DNA of 64,000 bases from Stieleria bergensis (lineage in GTDB: Bacteria; Planctomycetota; Planctomycetia; Pirellulales; Pirellulaceae): positions 5,055,498 through 5,119,497 of the forward strand of contig CP036272.1 in the NCBI GenBank assembly GCA_007745635.1. Reading direction: 5' to 3'. Shown piece after piece: positions 35,853 through 44,125 of this stretch; position 1 is the first letter of the stretch, and every line of letters begins with the position of its first letter. The translations under genes were made by a program, and so were the position numbers. The notes beneath the pieces were generated by a model that searched no databases, was not told where the DNA came from, and worked only from the letters and a program-made list of their open reading frames with translations.

Positions 35853-36914
35853 ATGAACGGCGCTCTCTCGGCCACTGAGAAACTCCCACCAAGATGCTTG
35901 ATTGCTATCGCAGCTCTGCTGCTGTTGCTGTCGGGATGTGGGACAACGCGCGAACACCAAGCGACCGAACAACTGCTGGTCAGCGATGCCGTTGATCGCA
36001 GCATTCAAACGCTTGATTTTCGCCCTTTGACGGGGCGAAAGGTCTTCCTGGACACCAGCTACTTACGAGCGGTTAAGGGAGCAGGATTCGTCAACGCCGA
36101 CTACGTCATTAGCGGATTGCGCCAGCAGGTCCTGGCTGCGGGTTGCCTACTTCAAGACGCCAGCACGACGGCTGATGTGATCATCGAAGCGCGTGTTGGG
36201 ACCCTGGGAGCGGACAACCATCTGGTCACCTACGGGTTGCCGGAAACAAACACGCTCAACTCAGCGGCCTCGGTCATCCCGGGAGCCCCACCCCTGCCGG
36301 TGATCCCTGAGATTGCCTTGGCACGCCGTGACGCGCGTGAGGCAGCGGCGAAGATTGTCGCGTTTGCTTACGAACGGGAAACGCGTGAGCCGATCTGGCA
36401 GTCCGGAATCCATCATAGCGTTGCGACTGCCAAAGACACTTGGTTCTTGGGGATGGGACCATTTCGTGGCGGCACGATCCGCGACCGGACCAAACTTGTC
36501 GGCAGCCAAATTGGTTTCGGACGCCGTTCCCCCAACAGTTCGCCAACGATGGACTTTCAGCGGCCAGCGGTGGACTACACCGCTGAGACAAGATTCCAAG
36601 GTGGCTGGCCGGACTTCAGCGATCGGCAAATTGGCCGCGACATGCTGGCCTCCACTCCGGATGAATCGACCGAGCCCGCCGGCGAAGCGGTTGCCACAAC
36701 AGAACAAGCGAGTGACGCCAAATCGGGCAACGTGGTGCAAGCGTCACTAAAGTCGGCTCCTAAGACGACCGCTGCCAGCACCGGCAAACCAGCCACGGCA
36801 AAGACCGAGACAAAGCCAGCAAGTCAGCCAGAAGCCAAGCCAACCGCGACGTCCGAAGCCAAGCCAGCTCAACCCAAACGAGCACCGCCGACCAAGACCG
36901 ATCCGTCAACCTGA
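35853..36914 (+). CDS. Lipoprotein, DUF6655-like
   Basis: 353 residues from ATG 35853. The signal peptide ends in the lipobox LSGC (Cys ~29), followed by GTTREHQATEQLLVSDAVDRSI, VFLDTSYL, YVISGLRQQVLAAGCLL and ADVIIEARVGTLGADNH, which match the planctomycete lipoprotein family DUF6655. The domain ends near residue 240. The last ~90 residues are Lys/Pro/Ala/Thr-rich low-complexity sequence (KPATAKTETKPASQPEAKP), perhaps a cell-wall-contacting tail. Convergent with the signal peptidase gene. Function unknown. Confidence 0.8.
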   Translation: MNGALSATEKLPPRCLIAIAALLLLLSGCGTTREHQATEQLLVSDAVDRSIQTLDFRPLTGRKVFLDTSYLRAVKGAGFVNADYVISGLRQQVLAAGCLLQDASTTADVIIEARVGTLGADNHLVTYGLPETNTLNSAASVIPGAPPLPVIPEIALARRDAREAAAKIVAFAYERETREPIWQSGIHHSVATAKDTWFLGMGPFRGGTIRDRTKLVGSQIGFGRRSPNSSPTMDFQRPAVDYTAETRFQGGWPDFSDRQIGRDMLASTPDESTEPAGEAVATTEQASDAKSGNVVQASLKSAPKTTAASTGKPATAKTETKPASQPEAKPTATSEAKPAQPKRAPPTKTDPST

Positions 36915-36940
36915 CCAAGCGTCATGAGCGGGTCTGCTGA

Positions 36941-38212
36941 TTAAGGCTTGAGAGGCTGCTTTTCGCTGGCGGAACCTTGACGCATGAGCAACCGCAGCTT
37001 CCCTGTCACGTTTTCAATGGGCAGTGGCCCCCAGGTGCGACTATCAACGCTGACTGGCACATTGTCACCGACGACAAAGACCTGTCCCGCGTGAATCGTT
37101 AAGGGATAGTCCAAGCTGGGACGATCATCACGATAATGAATCTTTCGAAACAGTGACACGAAGGGAAACTGGCTGGGGATCGGCTCTGCCTGGCTGGCCG
37201 CTTGCTGAAATCCCAATGGCAACCGAATCGCGACTTGACTCTGATGGCTTTGCATCGCATCCACCAAAGCTTGGGGCAACAAGTCGCTGGCAGCGGGCAG
37301 CTGATTGCTTGCCCAACCGTCGGCATCGAGTTGCAACCTCCACTGCTGTTCACCGGCTAGCATCGCGACCTCGACATCGCTGATCACTTCACCAGATTCT
37401 GTAGGCAACTCACTGGCATCAAGCTGGATCGCCAAACGATCAACCGGATACAGCTGGCGGTGCTGCTGTTTGTTCAAGGGATAATCGTCGTTCAACAACG
37501 TCACGCGACCAGACTGATACGGATTGCGATATTGGTACATCCACCAGCCGTCAGGCAGGGCGTCCCAGCGACCGCTGCGCGGTTGCAACCGAACGAGTGC
37601 CGGTGGAAGGGGCGCATACTGTGGTGAGATTGCAGTGGTCTTTGCAACCGCATCTTGGAGCAACATGTTTGGTGATGACCTGCCTTGCGATAACAGACTT
37701 TTCCCGATCCAATCTTCCAGCCGCACTCCATTGACTCGCAAGCGGCCACCAACAGAATCAACCACATCACCCTCGACCGCAGCGACTCGCTTGATGTGCT
37801 GATCGGCGAGGTAATCAATGGTAACGATGTCACCGGGGCGAAATGGTGTGCGCGTCTGGGCCGCTTGGTTGGCTTGCTGGCGATCACTTGGTGCCCCAGG
37901 CGGTGCGCGCTGAATTTCATCGACCAAGCACAGGTCACCCGACAAGAGAGTGGGAGCCATTGAATCGCCGGCCACTTGATAGGGGACCGGTGTCGGGCCA
38001 GACGTGGGCGGTTTCCACCGCACGGCATCCGTCGATTCGGAAAGCGAAACCGACGGTTCGGGGTTGGGAAACGTTGCTTGTGCCGTCGGCAAACTCGCAC
38101 GGGGACTCGTTTGTCGCTCAACCGCAACACGACCGGCAATCCCCCCCAAGGTGATCACCACACCCGCACCGAGGGCAAACAGTAAAACGGGGACGATTAA
38201 GCGGCGCTCCAT
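36941..38212 (-). CDS. Signal peptidase I-like protease with large insert
   Basis: 423 residues from ATG 38212. One N-terminal helix (~5-25), then the S26 catalytic boxes: GDSMAPTL with nucleophile Ser84, IKRVAAVEGD with general-base Lys141, and FVVGDNVPVSVDSRTWGP (381-396) corresponding to the SGDN...DSRxWG box. Between the Lys box and the last box lie ~210 residues (~160-370), against roughly 125 in E. coli LepB, including Gln-rich and aromatic stretches. Val replaces the usual Ser before GDN. It cleaves signal peptides or a dedicated substrate at the outer face of the membrane. Substrate cannot be inferred. Confidence 0.85.
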   Translation of the reverse strand: MERRLIVPVLLFALGAGVVITLGGIAGRVAVERQTSPRASLPTAQATFPNPEPSVSLSESTDAVRWKPPTSGPTPVPYQVAGDSMAPTLLSGDLCLVDEIQRAPPGAPSDRQQANQAAQTRTPFRPGDIVTIDYLADQHIKRVAAVEGDVVDSVGGRLRVNGVRLEDWIGKSLLSQGRSSPNMLLQDAVAKTTAISPQYAPLPPALVRLQPRSGRWDALPDGWWMYQYRNPYQSGRVTLLNDDYPLNKQQHRQLYPVDRLAIQLDASELPTESGEVISDVEVAMLAGEQQWRLQLDADGWASNQLPAASDLLPQALVDAMQSHQSQVAIRLPLGFQQAASQAEPIPSQFPFVSLFRKIHYRDDRPSLDYPLTIHAGQVFVVGDNVPVSVDSRTWGPLPIENVTGKLRLLMRQGSASEKQPLKP

Positions 38213-38796
38213 GGTGGTCCACTGGGCGAAGGTCTACGTTTCGGCAAAGAGAGCGACGGGCAATCAAGGCGCTGCCGCGTTGAGGCAATCGATCCACCGC
38301 GCACCGACGTTGCGACTCCACATTGCAACCGAGCAAGCCATTCCGTTGGGGGGCAACCCGATGGTCGACGCAACCCGTCTCACCTGAAGGGGCGTTTTTC
38401 AGGCAATCCGGCAATTCACCGTGATTTCGGCCCACAGCATGGATTGGGCGAGGGTGAATCACCTGACGACTGACTATGGTTAACGCTATACTGGAGCCAC
38501 CTGATAATCAACGCCCCAGCGAAATCGATGGGCGACGCGGTCATTGAATCGCGTCCAGCATAGCATCGACACGCTGCGAAATCGCGGTACCGAACACTGA
38601 CCAGGGCGGATTGAGGCGGAAACGCAGATCGATCGTGCATTGTCTGGGTGTTTGTTGCGTTTCCCGCGGCGTCTGGCCGCTGGGATGGAGCGTGGGCAAT
38701 CCCCTGAAGGCCGATTCAAGTTCGTTGCTGCTAGAACATCCATTCGCCTCGCTCGTTCCGCTTTGATCATTGCCCCTCACGATTCTCGACCCCAAG
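38213..38796. other. 584-bp intergenic region between lepB-like and fabH
   Basis: Divergent spacer. Apart from the promoter candidate at 38463-38492 nothing is recognised; the fabH frame opens at 38770. Confidence 0.4.
38463..38492 (+). promoter_or_regulatory. Candidate sigma-70-like promoter upstream of fabH
   Basis: CTGACG (38463-38468), 18-bp spacer, TATACT (38487-38492); would give a ~300-nt leader. Weak -35, hence low confidence. Confidence 0.3.
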
Positions 38797-39984
38797 ATGT
38801 CTCTCCACACGGCCAGCGAATTGAATCCCACTAGCGTCAACAGCAACGACCAAGCCGATCGCTCCGCTACCTCTGGCTCCACCGATCAAACTCAGTCAAG
38901 CCACAGCGACCAAGCCGATCCCCAAGCGGCGGCCTCCCATGACACCCGCGGACGGATGGGAACGGTGCCAGGAGTCAAAATCCTGGGCACAGGCGCTTTC
39001 GTTCCCGAGAAAGTCGTGACCAACGAAGACCTGGCTGCACTGGGCTGCGACAGCGAATGGATTGTTCGCCGCACCGGCATCAAAGAGCGACGTCACGCCT
39101 CGGACGAAGAAGCCACCAGCGATCTTTGCTATGAAGCCGCCGTGCGTTGCCTACAGAATGCAAAGGTCAAGGCGAGCGAATTGGATCTGATCCTGATCGC
39201 CACCATCACACCCGATAACTTTACGCCATCCACCGCCTGTCACTTACAGCGTCGTCTCGGTGCGTTTGCTCCGGCGATGGACATCAGCGCTGCCTGTGCT
39301 GGCTTTGTTTACGCAATGGTCACCGGCGCGCAGTTTGTTGCCACGGGCAATGCGAAACGAGTGCTGGTCATCGGCGCTGACTTAATGAGCCGGACCGTCG
39401 ACCCGAACGACAAGAAAACCTATCCACTCTTTGGTGACGGGGCAGGAGCGGTGCTGCTGGGCCCTGCCGGCGAAGGCACAGAGGATGCGTCAACAGGAAT
39501 CGATGCAGGCTCCGAATCAGTCCCTGGCATCCTGTCCTACCAACTGGGCAGCGAAGGCTGTGGCGGAGAGATGCTTTGCATCCCCGCCGGTGGAACACGA
39601 CAACCGTTGACCGAGGCCGCTCGCGAACAAGGCTTGCAGTACTTGAAGATGGACGGCCGCAATGTCTTTAAATGGGCGGTGCGGGTCTTTGATGAAAGCG
39701 CCAAAGACGTCTTGAATCATGCCGGTGCAACCGCTGATCAACTGGCATTAGTCGTGATGCACCAAGCGAACCAACGAATCATTGATTCAGCGGTCTCTGA
39801 CCTGGGCGTAGAAAGCCATCGCATCTATGTCAACTTGGACCGCTATGGCAACACTTCAGGGGCCAGCATTCCACTGGCCTTGGACGAAGCGATCAAAGCT
39901 GGCAAATTGCAACGCGGGGAAAAAGTCCTGCTGTGCGGCTTTGGCAGCGGACTCGCCTGGGGCACCGCCCTGGTGACTTACTAG
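38797..39984 (+). CDS. fabH: 3-oxoacyl-ACP synthase III (FabH)
   Basis: 395 residues from ATG 38797. The KAS III core starts at VKILGTGAFVPEKVVTN and has the catalytic Cys in DISAACAGF, His in VMHQANQRI and Asn in YGNTSGASIP, with the C-terminal GFGSGLAWG. It condenses acetyl-CoA with malonyl-ACP to start fatty acid synthesis. About 53 residues before the core are Ser/Gln/Asp-rich and unrelated to FabH; ATG 38956 (MGTVPGVKILGTG) would give a normal-length 342-residue enzyme. Which start is used is not clear. Confidence 0.9.
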   Translation: MSLHTASELNPTSVNSNDQADRSATSGSTDQTQSSHSDQADPQAAASHDTRGRMGTVPGVKILGTGAFVPEKVVTNEDLAALGCDSEWIVRRTGIKERRHASDEEATSDLCYEAAVRCLQNAKVKASELDLILIATITPDNFTPSTACHLQRRLGAFAPAMDISAACAGFVYAMVTGAQFVATGNAKRVLVIGADLMSRTVDPNDKKTYPLFGDGAGAVLLGPAGEGTEDASTGIDAGSESVPGILSYQLGSEGCGGEMLCIPAGGTRQPLTEAAREQGLQYLKMDGRNVFKWAVRVFDESAKDVLNHAGATADQLALVVMHQANQRIIDSAVSDLGVESHRIYVNLDRYGNTSGASIPLALDEAIKAGKLQRGEKVLLCGFGSGLAWGTALVTY

Positions 39985-40003
39985 GCTGAATGACTCCGCT
40001 GGC

Positions 40004-40037
40004 CTGCCGCAGGCCCGTGCCTACCGCAGGCCCGTGC
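40004..40037. repeat. 17-bp tandem duplication adjoining the minisatellite
   Basis: ctgccgcaggcccgtgc (40004-40020) and ctaccgcaggcccgtgc (40021-40037), one mismatch. Confidence 0.9.
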
Positions 40038-40165
40038 CTGCCTGCAAGCCAACCTGCCTGCAAGCCAACCTGCCTGCAAGCCAACCTGCCTGCAAGCCAA
40101 CCTGCCTGCAAGCCAACCTGCCTGCAAGCCAACCTGCCTGCAAGCCGACCTGCCTGCAAGCCAAG
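40038..40165. repeat. 16-bp minisatellite, eight units
   Basis: ctgcctgcaagccaac is repeated head to tail eight times. The first six units are identical; unit 7 has one change and unit 8 one change at its last base. It lies between the convergent ends of fabH and rnc. The 16-bp period is not a multiple of three, so open frames here are artefacts of the repeat. Confidence 0.95.
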
Positions 40166-40225
40166 ACATGGGCTGGCAATCGATTGCCAGCTGCTGTGCG
40201 GGTGAAGCACTTGCTGGAGTGAAGC

Positions 40226-41077
40226 TTATTCGGGCGGCGACTCGGGCAGGGGAAATGGCAAGTTTTGCTTGCTCATTTCTGCCAGCGCGTTGGCGGCCGC
40301 TTTCTGCTCCGCTTCTTTTTTATTGTTGCCCCAGGCGGCGGTATATTCTTTGCCATCAATCACGGCGCTAATCAAGAATGACTTGCAGTGATCGGGACCG
40401 GTCTCTTGCTTCAATCGATACAGTGGCGTGCAGGCGATGTCGCGCTGGGCGCGCTGCTGCAACGTGGACTTGTAGTTCGAAGCGCCTTGGCTCTCCACCG
40501 CCATTTCAACTTCACTTTTTAGCCAGCTCTGCAAGCGATCTCGAGCCACCTCATGACCGCCGTCCAAATAGACGGCCGCGATGACGGATTCAAAGGCATC
40601 GCTGACCAATGACCTGGGATAGCTACGATTGCGAGTCACGCCGCGGCCGACGATCAAACATTGGTCGAGCCCGATCTGACAAGCGACTTTTCCGCAGGTG
40701 CGGCGACTGACCACTGCCGATTTGATCTTGGTCAAGTCACCTTCACTGTACTCGGGATAGGCTTCGTACAACCAAGAACAAACGACGAACCCCAGCACCG
40801 AGTCGCCCAGAAACTCCAGACGTTCATTGCTTGCCAAGCGGTGTGCTGCACCGGAAGCGTGAGTCAGTGCATTTCGCAACAACTCAATGTTATTGAACTG
40901 ATAGCCAATTAATTGCTGGCAAAGCTCAAGCTTATCAGCATGCTCTGAGACGCTGGCTGAGACGCTGGCTGAGACGCCTAAAGCTCCAACAGTGGTCGAC
41001 GCAACTGCGTCATCCACCTGATCTGCGTCAACTGTCGCAGAGGAGCCGTTCGAAAGAGTAACTTTGGATTTGGACAA
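40226..41077 (-). CDS. rnc: Ribonuclease III
   Basis: 283 residues from TTG 41077. An in-frame TGA 27 nt upstream rules out earlier starts, and a GTG ~20 codons in is the only real alternative. After a ~50-residue low-complexity N-terminus comes the endonuclease domain with the RNase III signature NERLEFLGDSVLGF and the second metal site SDAFESVIAAVYLD; a dsRNA-binding domain follows (NYKSTLQQRAQRD...KEAEQKAAANAL). It cleaves double-stranded RNA in rRNA and mRNA processing. A 12-bp tandem repeat (40947-40978) encodes VSAS repeats in the N-terminus. Confidence 0.93.
   Translation of the reverse strand: MSKSKVTLSNGSSATVDADQVDDAVASTTVGALGVSASVSASVSEHADKLELCQQLIGYQFNNIELLRNALTHASGAAHRLASNERLEFLGDSVLGFVVCSWLYEAYPEYSEGDLTKIKSAVVSRRTCGKVACQIGLDQCLIVGRGVTRNRSYPRSLVSDAFESVIAAVYLDGGHEVARDRLQSWLKSEVEMAVESQGASNYKSTLQQRAQRDIACTPLYRLKQETGPDHCKSFLISAVIDGKEYTAAWGNNKKEAEQKAAANALAEMSKQNLPFPLPESPPE
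40947..40978 (+). repeat. 12-bp tandem repeat within rnc
   Basis: gagacgctggct twice plus a partial third unit, coding ASVS-type repeats in the disordered N-terminus; in-frame. Confidence 0.9.
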
Positions 41078-41932
41078 CGAATCGAGCGCCGGTTTGGATA
41101 GTCATGATGTTGGCTTTTTTTCAATCATGCCAGCTCAATCCGTCCACCCGTTCGAATGCAAAACAAGCCCGTTGGATCAACTTGCACACAGTTTGCATCG
41201 CCGGAGAGCAATGAAGACGGTGTGTCGAGTTGCAGGCTGCTTGATTCCCAGGTCCCGAGACTCGCCCTCAACCTCCCTCAATCACCCTGACACCTTTCAT
41301 AACAAAGAGTCGTGCGTGTGATGAGAACGCAGAGATCGCTTCTCCAAATCACACCCATCGCGCGGTGGTCGCCAGCGAATTGCCGAGTCAAAAGAAGATT
41401 CCTTGGCAAGCACAGCACACGACCAATGTCGCTGTGTGCCCACAAACTTCCCAGGCAAACGCTAGGACGGATTACTTCAAGAGGCGTGCGATCGCCCACG
41501 AACACAACTTCGACCGAGGGTGAAATTGTGAAGTGACATGAAAAACGTTTTTACAGCAACGGTGTCGACGGAAGAGTCGTTGGCAATGGCCCCCAAATGA
41601 CTCCAAGACATCGCTGCTATAACCGGTTCGCTGCGTCACACGCCGGCGATCGGGGATGGGCCAACGATGATTCGCTGGAACCCGAACGCCGGTATGAGAC
41701 CGAAACCATTAGCTGTATAACATTGAATCGACCGATTGAGTACCCAAATCAACAAAATTCTTGCTGGAGATTGTCCGTCAGGTCAACTAAATCACCGCAA
41801 TGCGTTCACTGTACACCGGAAGCGCGAGAATCCAATCGGCACCGGCGCGGCATTCAACTGGTCGCCATCGCCGCGCGGAACTCGGCCCCCACAAGCAACC
41901 ATCGCCAGGCCTTTGACAGCGAGCCGTGAAGC
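41078..41932. other. 855-bp intergenic region, no gene recognised
   Basis: The largest gap in the window. Open frames of 66-110 codons on both strands show no recognisable motif, ribosome site or coding-like composition. No RNA gene, repeat or terminator was recognised. Confidence 0.4.
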
Positions 41933-42856
41933 CTAAATCTGCTTCAGATAGATCGCATTTCCCGTGAATCGCCGGTGAAACATCTCATCGTCCCAGACGA
42001 CCCATCCAACCGCAGGATCTGCGATGATCCAGCGACCATCAGGCAATCGGCGGTGCACGACGATGGCGTGGTACTCATTCGTTTGACCGATAAAGGACGG
42101 CATGCCTGAGCCACCATCTGGACCGGCAAAACGCACGATCGCCACATTGGGCAATTGCTGCTTGGCTGGCCACCGCATGGGGTCACGATCGGCCGCAAAG
42201 GCGTCCAATCCGGAATCACCAACCGCCCAGCGCAATCCGCCCAGCAACCCTTGGGGCAACGTCCCGTGCTTGCTGGTCAGGCAAGCGCGTGCCAAAAGGC
42301 GTTCACAGCCGGCCTGATCATCTAACAGCTGACTGCCAACTCTGCCTAACGAGGCCCGGCCGAGCTGAGTATCAGTCTGCTGAAGCAAAGTTGCAATCGC
42401 CGCCGGGCCACAGCTTGCGGAGTGACTTTGCAAGCAAACGCCGTTGCGCCATTGCGCCTCAACAGACAATTCAATCGGCGAAAGAATGGGCCGCACCAAT
42501 GGGCCCACCAAAGACACCAAACTCAAGGCCACCAAAGTCACCGCAGTGCTGCCCCGAAACAGCTTTCCCAAATAGCCAGCGGCACAGGAAACGCCTGCAC
42601 AAAAGCACAGAAAAACGGGCAACCAATTCCCCAGTGCCAAGGTGGCGGTGGAGGGAATGATTGAGAACCAAGCCAAATGACTGCCCAAGCCGACGGTAAA
42701 CAACAGCGAAAAGAGCAGCGTGCAAACCAACAGCATCGGCTTGCGTTGATAGTGCCCCCGAGAAAGACGTCGCCCGCCAATGAAGGCCAGCAGCATCAGC
42801 AGTGCGATCACTCCGCACGCCATCCAATGCTGCATTTCAACTGCTAGGAAGGACAT
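41933..42856 (-). CDS. Membrane-anchored C39-like cysteine peptidase
   Basis: 307 residues from ATG 42856. Four predicted helices (~13-27, 40-59, 66-96, 103-124) precede a papain-like C39-type domain: GVCLQSHSASCGPAAIATLL gives the oxyanion Gln143 and nucleophile Cys149, NEYHAIVVHR gives His263, and RWIIADPAVGWV gives Asp280. This is the arrangement of the peptidase module of bacteriocin ABC exporters, but no ABC transporter is attached or adjacent. It probably cleaves a membrane-proximal or exported peptide. No substrate candidate with a GG leader was spotted nearby. Confidence 0.75.
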   Translation of the reverse strand: MSFLAVEMQHWMACGVIALLMLLAFIGGRRLSRGHYQRKPMLLVCTLLFSLLFTVGLGSHLAWFSIIPSTATLALGNWLPVFLCFCAGVSCAAGYLGKLFRGSTAVTLVALSLVSLVGPLVRPILSPIELSVEAQWRNGVCLQSHSASCGPAAIATLLQQTDTQLGRASLGRVGSQLLDDQAGCERLLARACLTSKHGTLPQGLLGGLRWAVGDSGLDAFAADRDPMRWPAKQQLPNVAIVRFAGPDGGSGMPSFIGQTNEYHAIVVHRRLPDGRWIIADPAVGWVVWDDEMFHRRFTGNAIYLKQI

Positions 42857-43238
42857 CTCTCGGTACCTCAGGTGCTCTCGTGCACGGCCTCAGACACTTC
42901 GTCTCGTTACTAAGTTCTAACGGCGATTCCACAAAGGACACGCCATCAACCCCTATTAAGTTAAGAATTGATGAATTACCAGCGCATTACAAGACCGAAT
43001 CGGCCAATTTTTCCGGTCAATCGACTGGAAGACGCGGAAAATGCCCGGCGACCAACAATCTTCATGATTCAAGCAGGCTGCTGGACACTGCCCGGCATGC
43101 AGGCTACTGGGCGTCCGGCCGCTGATCCCAAATCCAAGAAGCTTTCACGGGGCTTGACCAAAGGTGTCACCCCCACCTGCAGAATCCTCAAAACAACTCC
43201 ACCGCTTCCGGTTCATCCCATCTGCAACGAGGCTTCTG
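42857..43238. other. 382-bp intergenic region
   Basis: Contains a short AT-rich stretch (ttaagttaagaattgatgaa, from 42957) and short frames without support. Likely holds promoters for the divergent peptidase and orphan genes; none is clear. Confidence 0.35.
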
Positions 43239-43838
43239 ATGATCCAGCTCGCACCCGAATTCAAACTCGAATTGGCCTGCCAAGAAGGCCGTGAAACCCT
43301 TGCCAGACGCAGCCCAAGCGGCCAATGCTTGCACAGCGATCAAGGGCAGGAACCATCCCCCCAGCGGCAACAGCCGTCACGCGACCAGGCCCTCAGGCCG
43401 CCTGAGGCGAAACTGGAAATGGGCTGGGTGATCATCCGCCTGAGCTTCCCCCAGGCGATGGCCGCCGGCCCTGAACGCCTTGCCGACCTGTCAGCAACCC
43501 TGCTCAGCCGCCTGCAGCGTTCACCGACGATCGGCAGTTACCGAGAACAGGGGCCCCTGTCAGCGGACCAGCTTGGGCGACTGAAGTGCCTGCAGATCGG
43601 CACGGGGCAATGGTGCTCTGCTGGCTACGCAACCTGGTTCCCAACCCCGGAGGCAGCTGCTTTTTACGTGAACCGATTGCCTGGAAATCCCGGCCTGAAC
43701 CGCAGCCATCCAGCCAACCACGCAGCGGTGTTCCTGCGCCGCCGCTGGCTGACGTCGCCGGGAACCACCCCCAACGGCAACGTGGCTCAGGAAACGAGGC
43801 AACCGCCGGCCATGCTGGACAGGTTTCAGATCCGCTAA
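43239..43838 (+). CDS. Orphan protein, unrecognised
   Basis: 199 residues from ATG 43239, chosen for GAGG 6 nt upstream; the frame opens at 43164. No signal peptide or membrane helix. A Gln/Ser/Arg-rich stretch (~30-60) is followed by a more ordered region with MGWVIIRLSFPQAMAAGPERL, QIGTGQWCSAGYATWFPTPEAAAFYVNRL and HAAVFLRRRWLTSPG. No family recognised. The gene contains a 17-bp perfect palindrome (43391-43407). Codon use looks more GC-rich in CAG/CTG/GGC than neighbours, which may indicate transfer. Confidence 0.55.
   Translation: MIQLAPEFKLELACQEGRETLARRSPSGQCLHSDQGQEPSPQRQQPSRDQALRPPEAKLEMGWVIIRLSFPQAMAAGPERLADLSATLLSRLQRSPTIGSYREQGPLSADQLGRLKCLQIGTGQWCSAGYATWFPTPEAAAFYVNRLPGNPGLNRSHPANHAAVFLRRRWLTSPGTTPNGNVAQETRQPPAMLDRFQIR
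43391..43407. repeat. 17-bp palindrome inside the orphan gene
   Basis: CCTCAGGC-C-GCCTGAGG, perfect 8-bp arms around one base. Confidence 0.85.
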
Positions 43839-44048
43839 GCGGTCGCATTGCGGTGACTTGGTGAAAGATTGGCAGCGCATGGGCAATCACCCCACTGTCG
43901 GGAAAACGCCCCTGCCGAGCGAGTCATCAAGACGCCATCCATAAGAACCCCTTAAAACCGGGGGTCTGTTCGCAAAATGTCCGCGAATTTCCGATTCTGA
44001 ATCTGAATCAGGGGATTCATTCAGGTACCATGACCGGTAGTAGACGTT

Positions 44049-44083
44049 ACTAGAGTGCAGCAACTGACTGCTGCTCTAGTTTT
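44049..44083 (+). terminator. Leader hairpin with short T-run upstream of the DUF1549 gene
   Basis: ACTAGA/TCTAGT (44049-44054, 44075-44080) and GCAGCA/TGCTGC (44057-44062, 44069-44074) pair across a 6-nt loop with a 2-nt bulge, then TTTT. It is a terminator or attenuator placed just before the operon; it makes ATG 44087 an unlikely start. Confidence 0.5.
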
Positions 44084-44125
44084 CCTATGCTTTTCTTCGT
44101 GTCCTTACCGGGAACAGGTCAACCA

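Noticed and set aside
40038-40165. Possible CRISPR array
   Set aside because: Units are contiguous and identical with no unique spacers; 16 bp is too short, and no cas genes are present.
39893-40222. Open frames on both strands with 16-residue peptide repeats (CKPTCLQANLPASQ)
   Set aside because: They arise from the 16-bp non-coding minisatellite, whose period shifts frame each unit; no ribosome site or coding-like sequence outside the repeat.
41597-41929. 110-codon + strand frame in the largest gap
   Set aside because: No ribosome site, no motif, composition unlike neighbours; could still be a lineage-specific gene but not supportable.
44087-44125. ATG 44087 as start of the DUF1549 gene
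   Set aside because: It lies 4 nt behind a hairpin and T-run with no room for a ribosome site; ATG 44126 gives a cleaner signal peptide.
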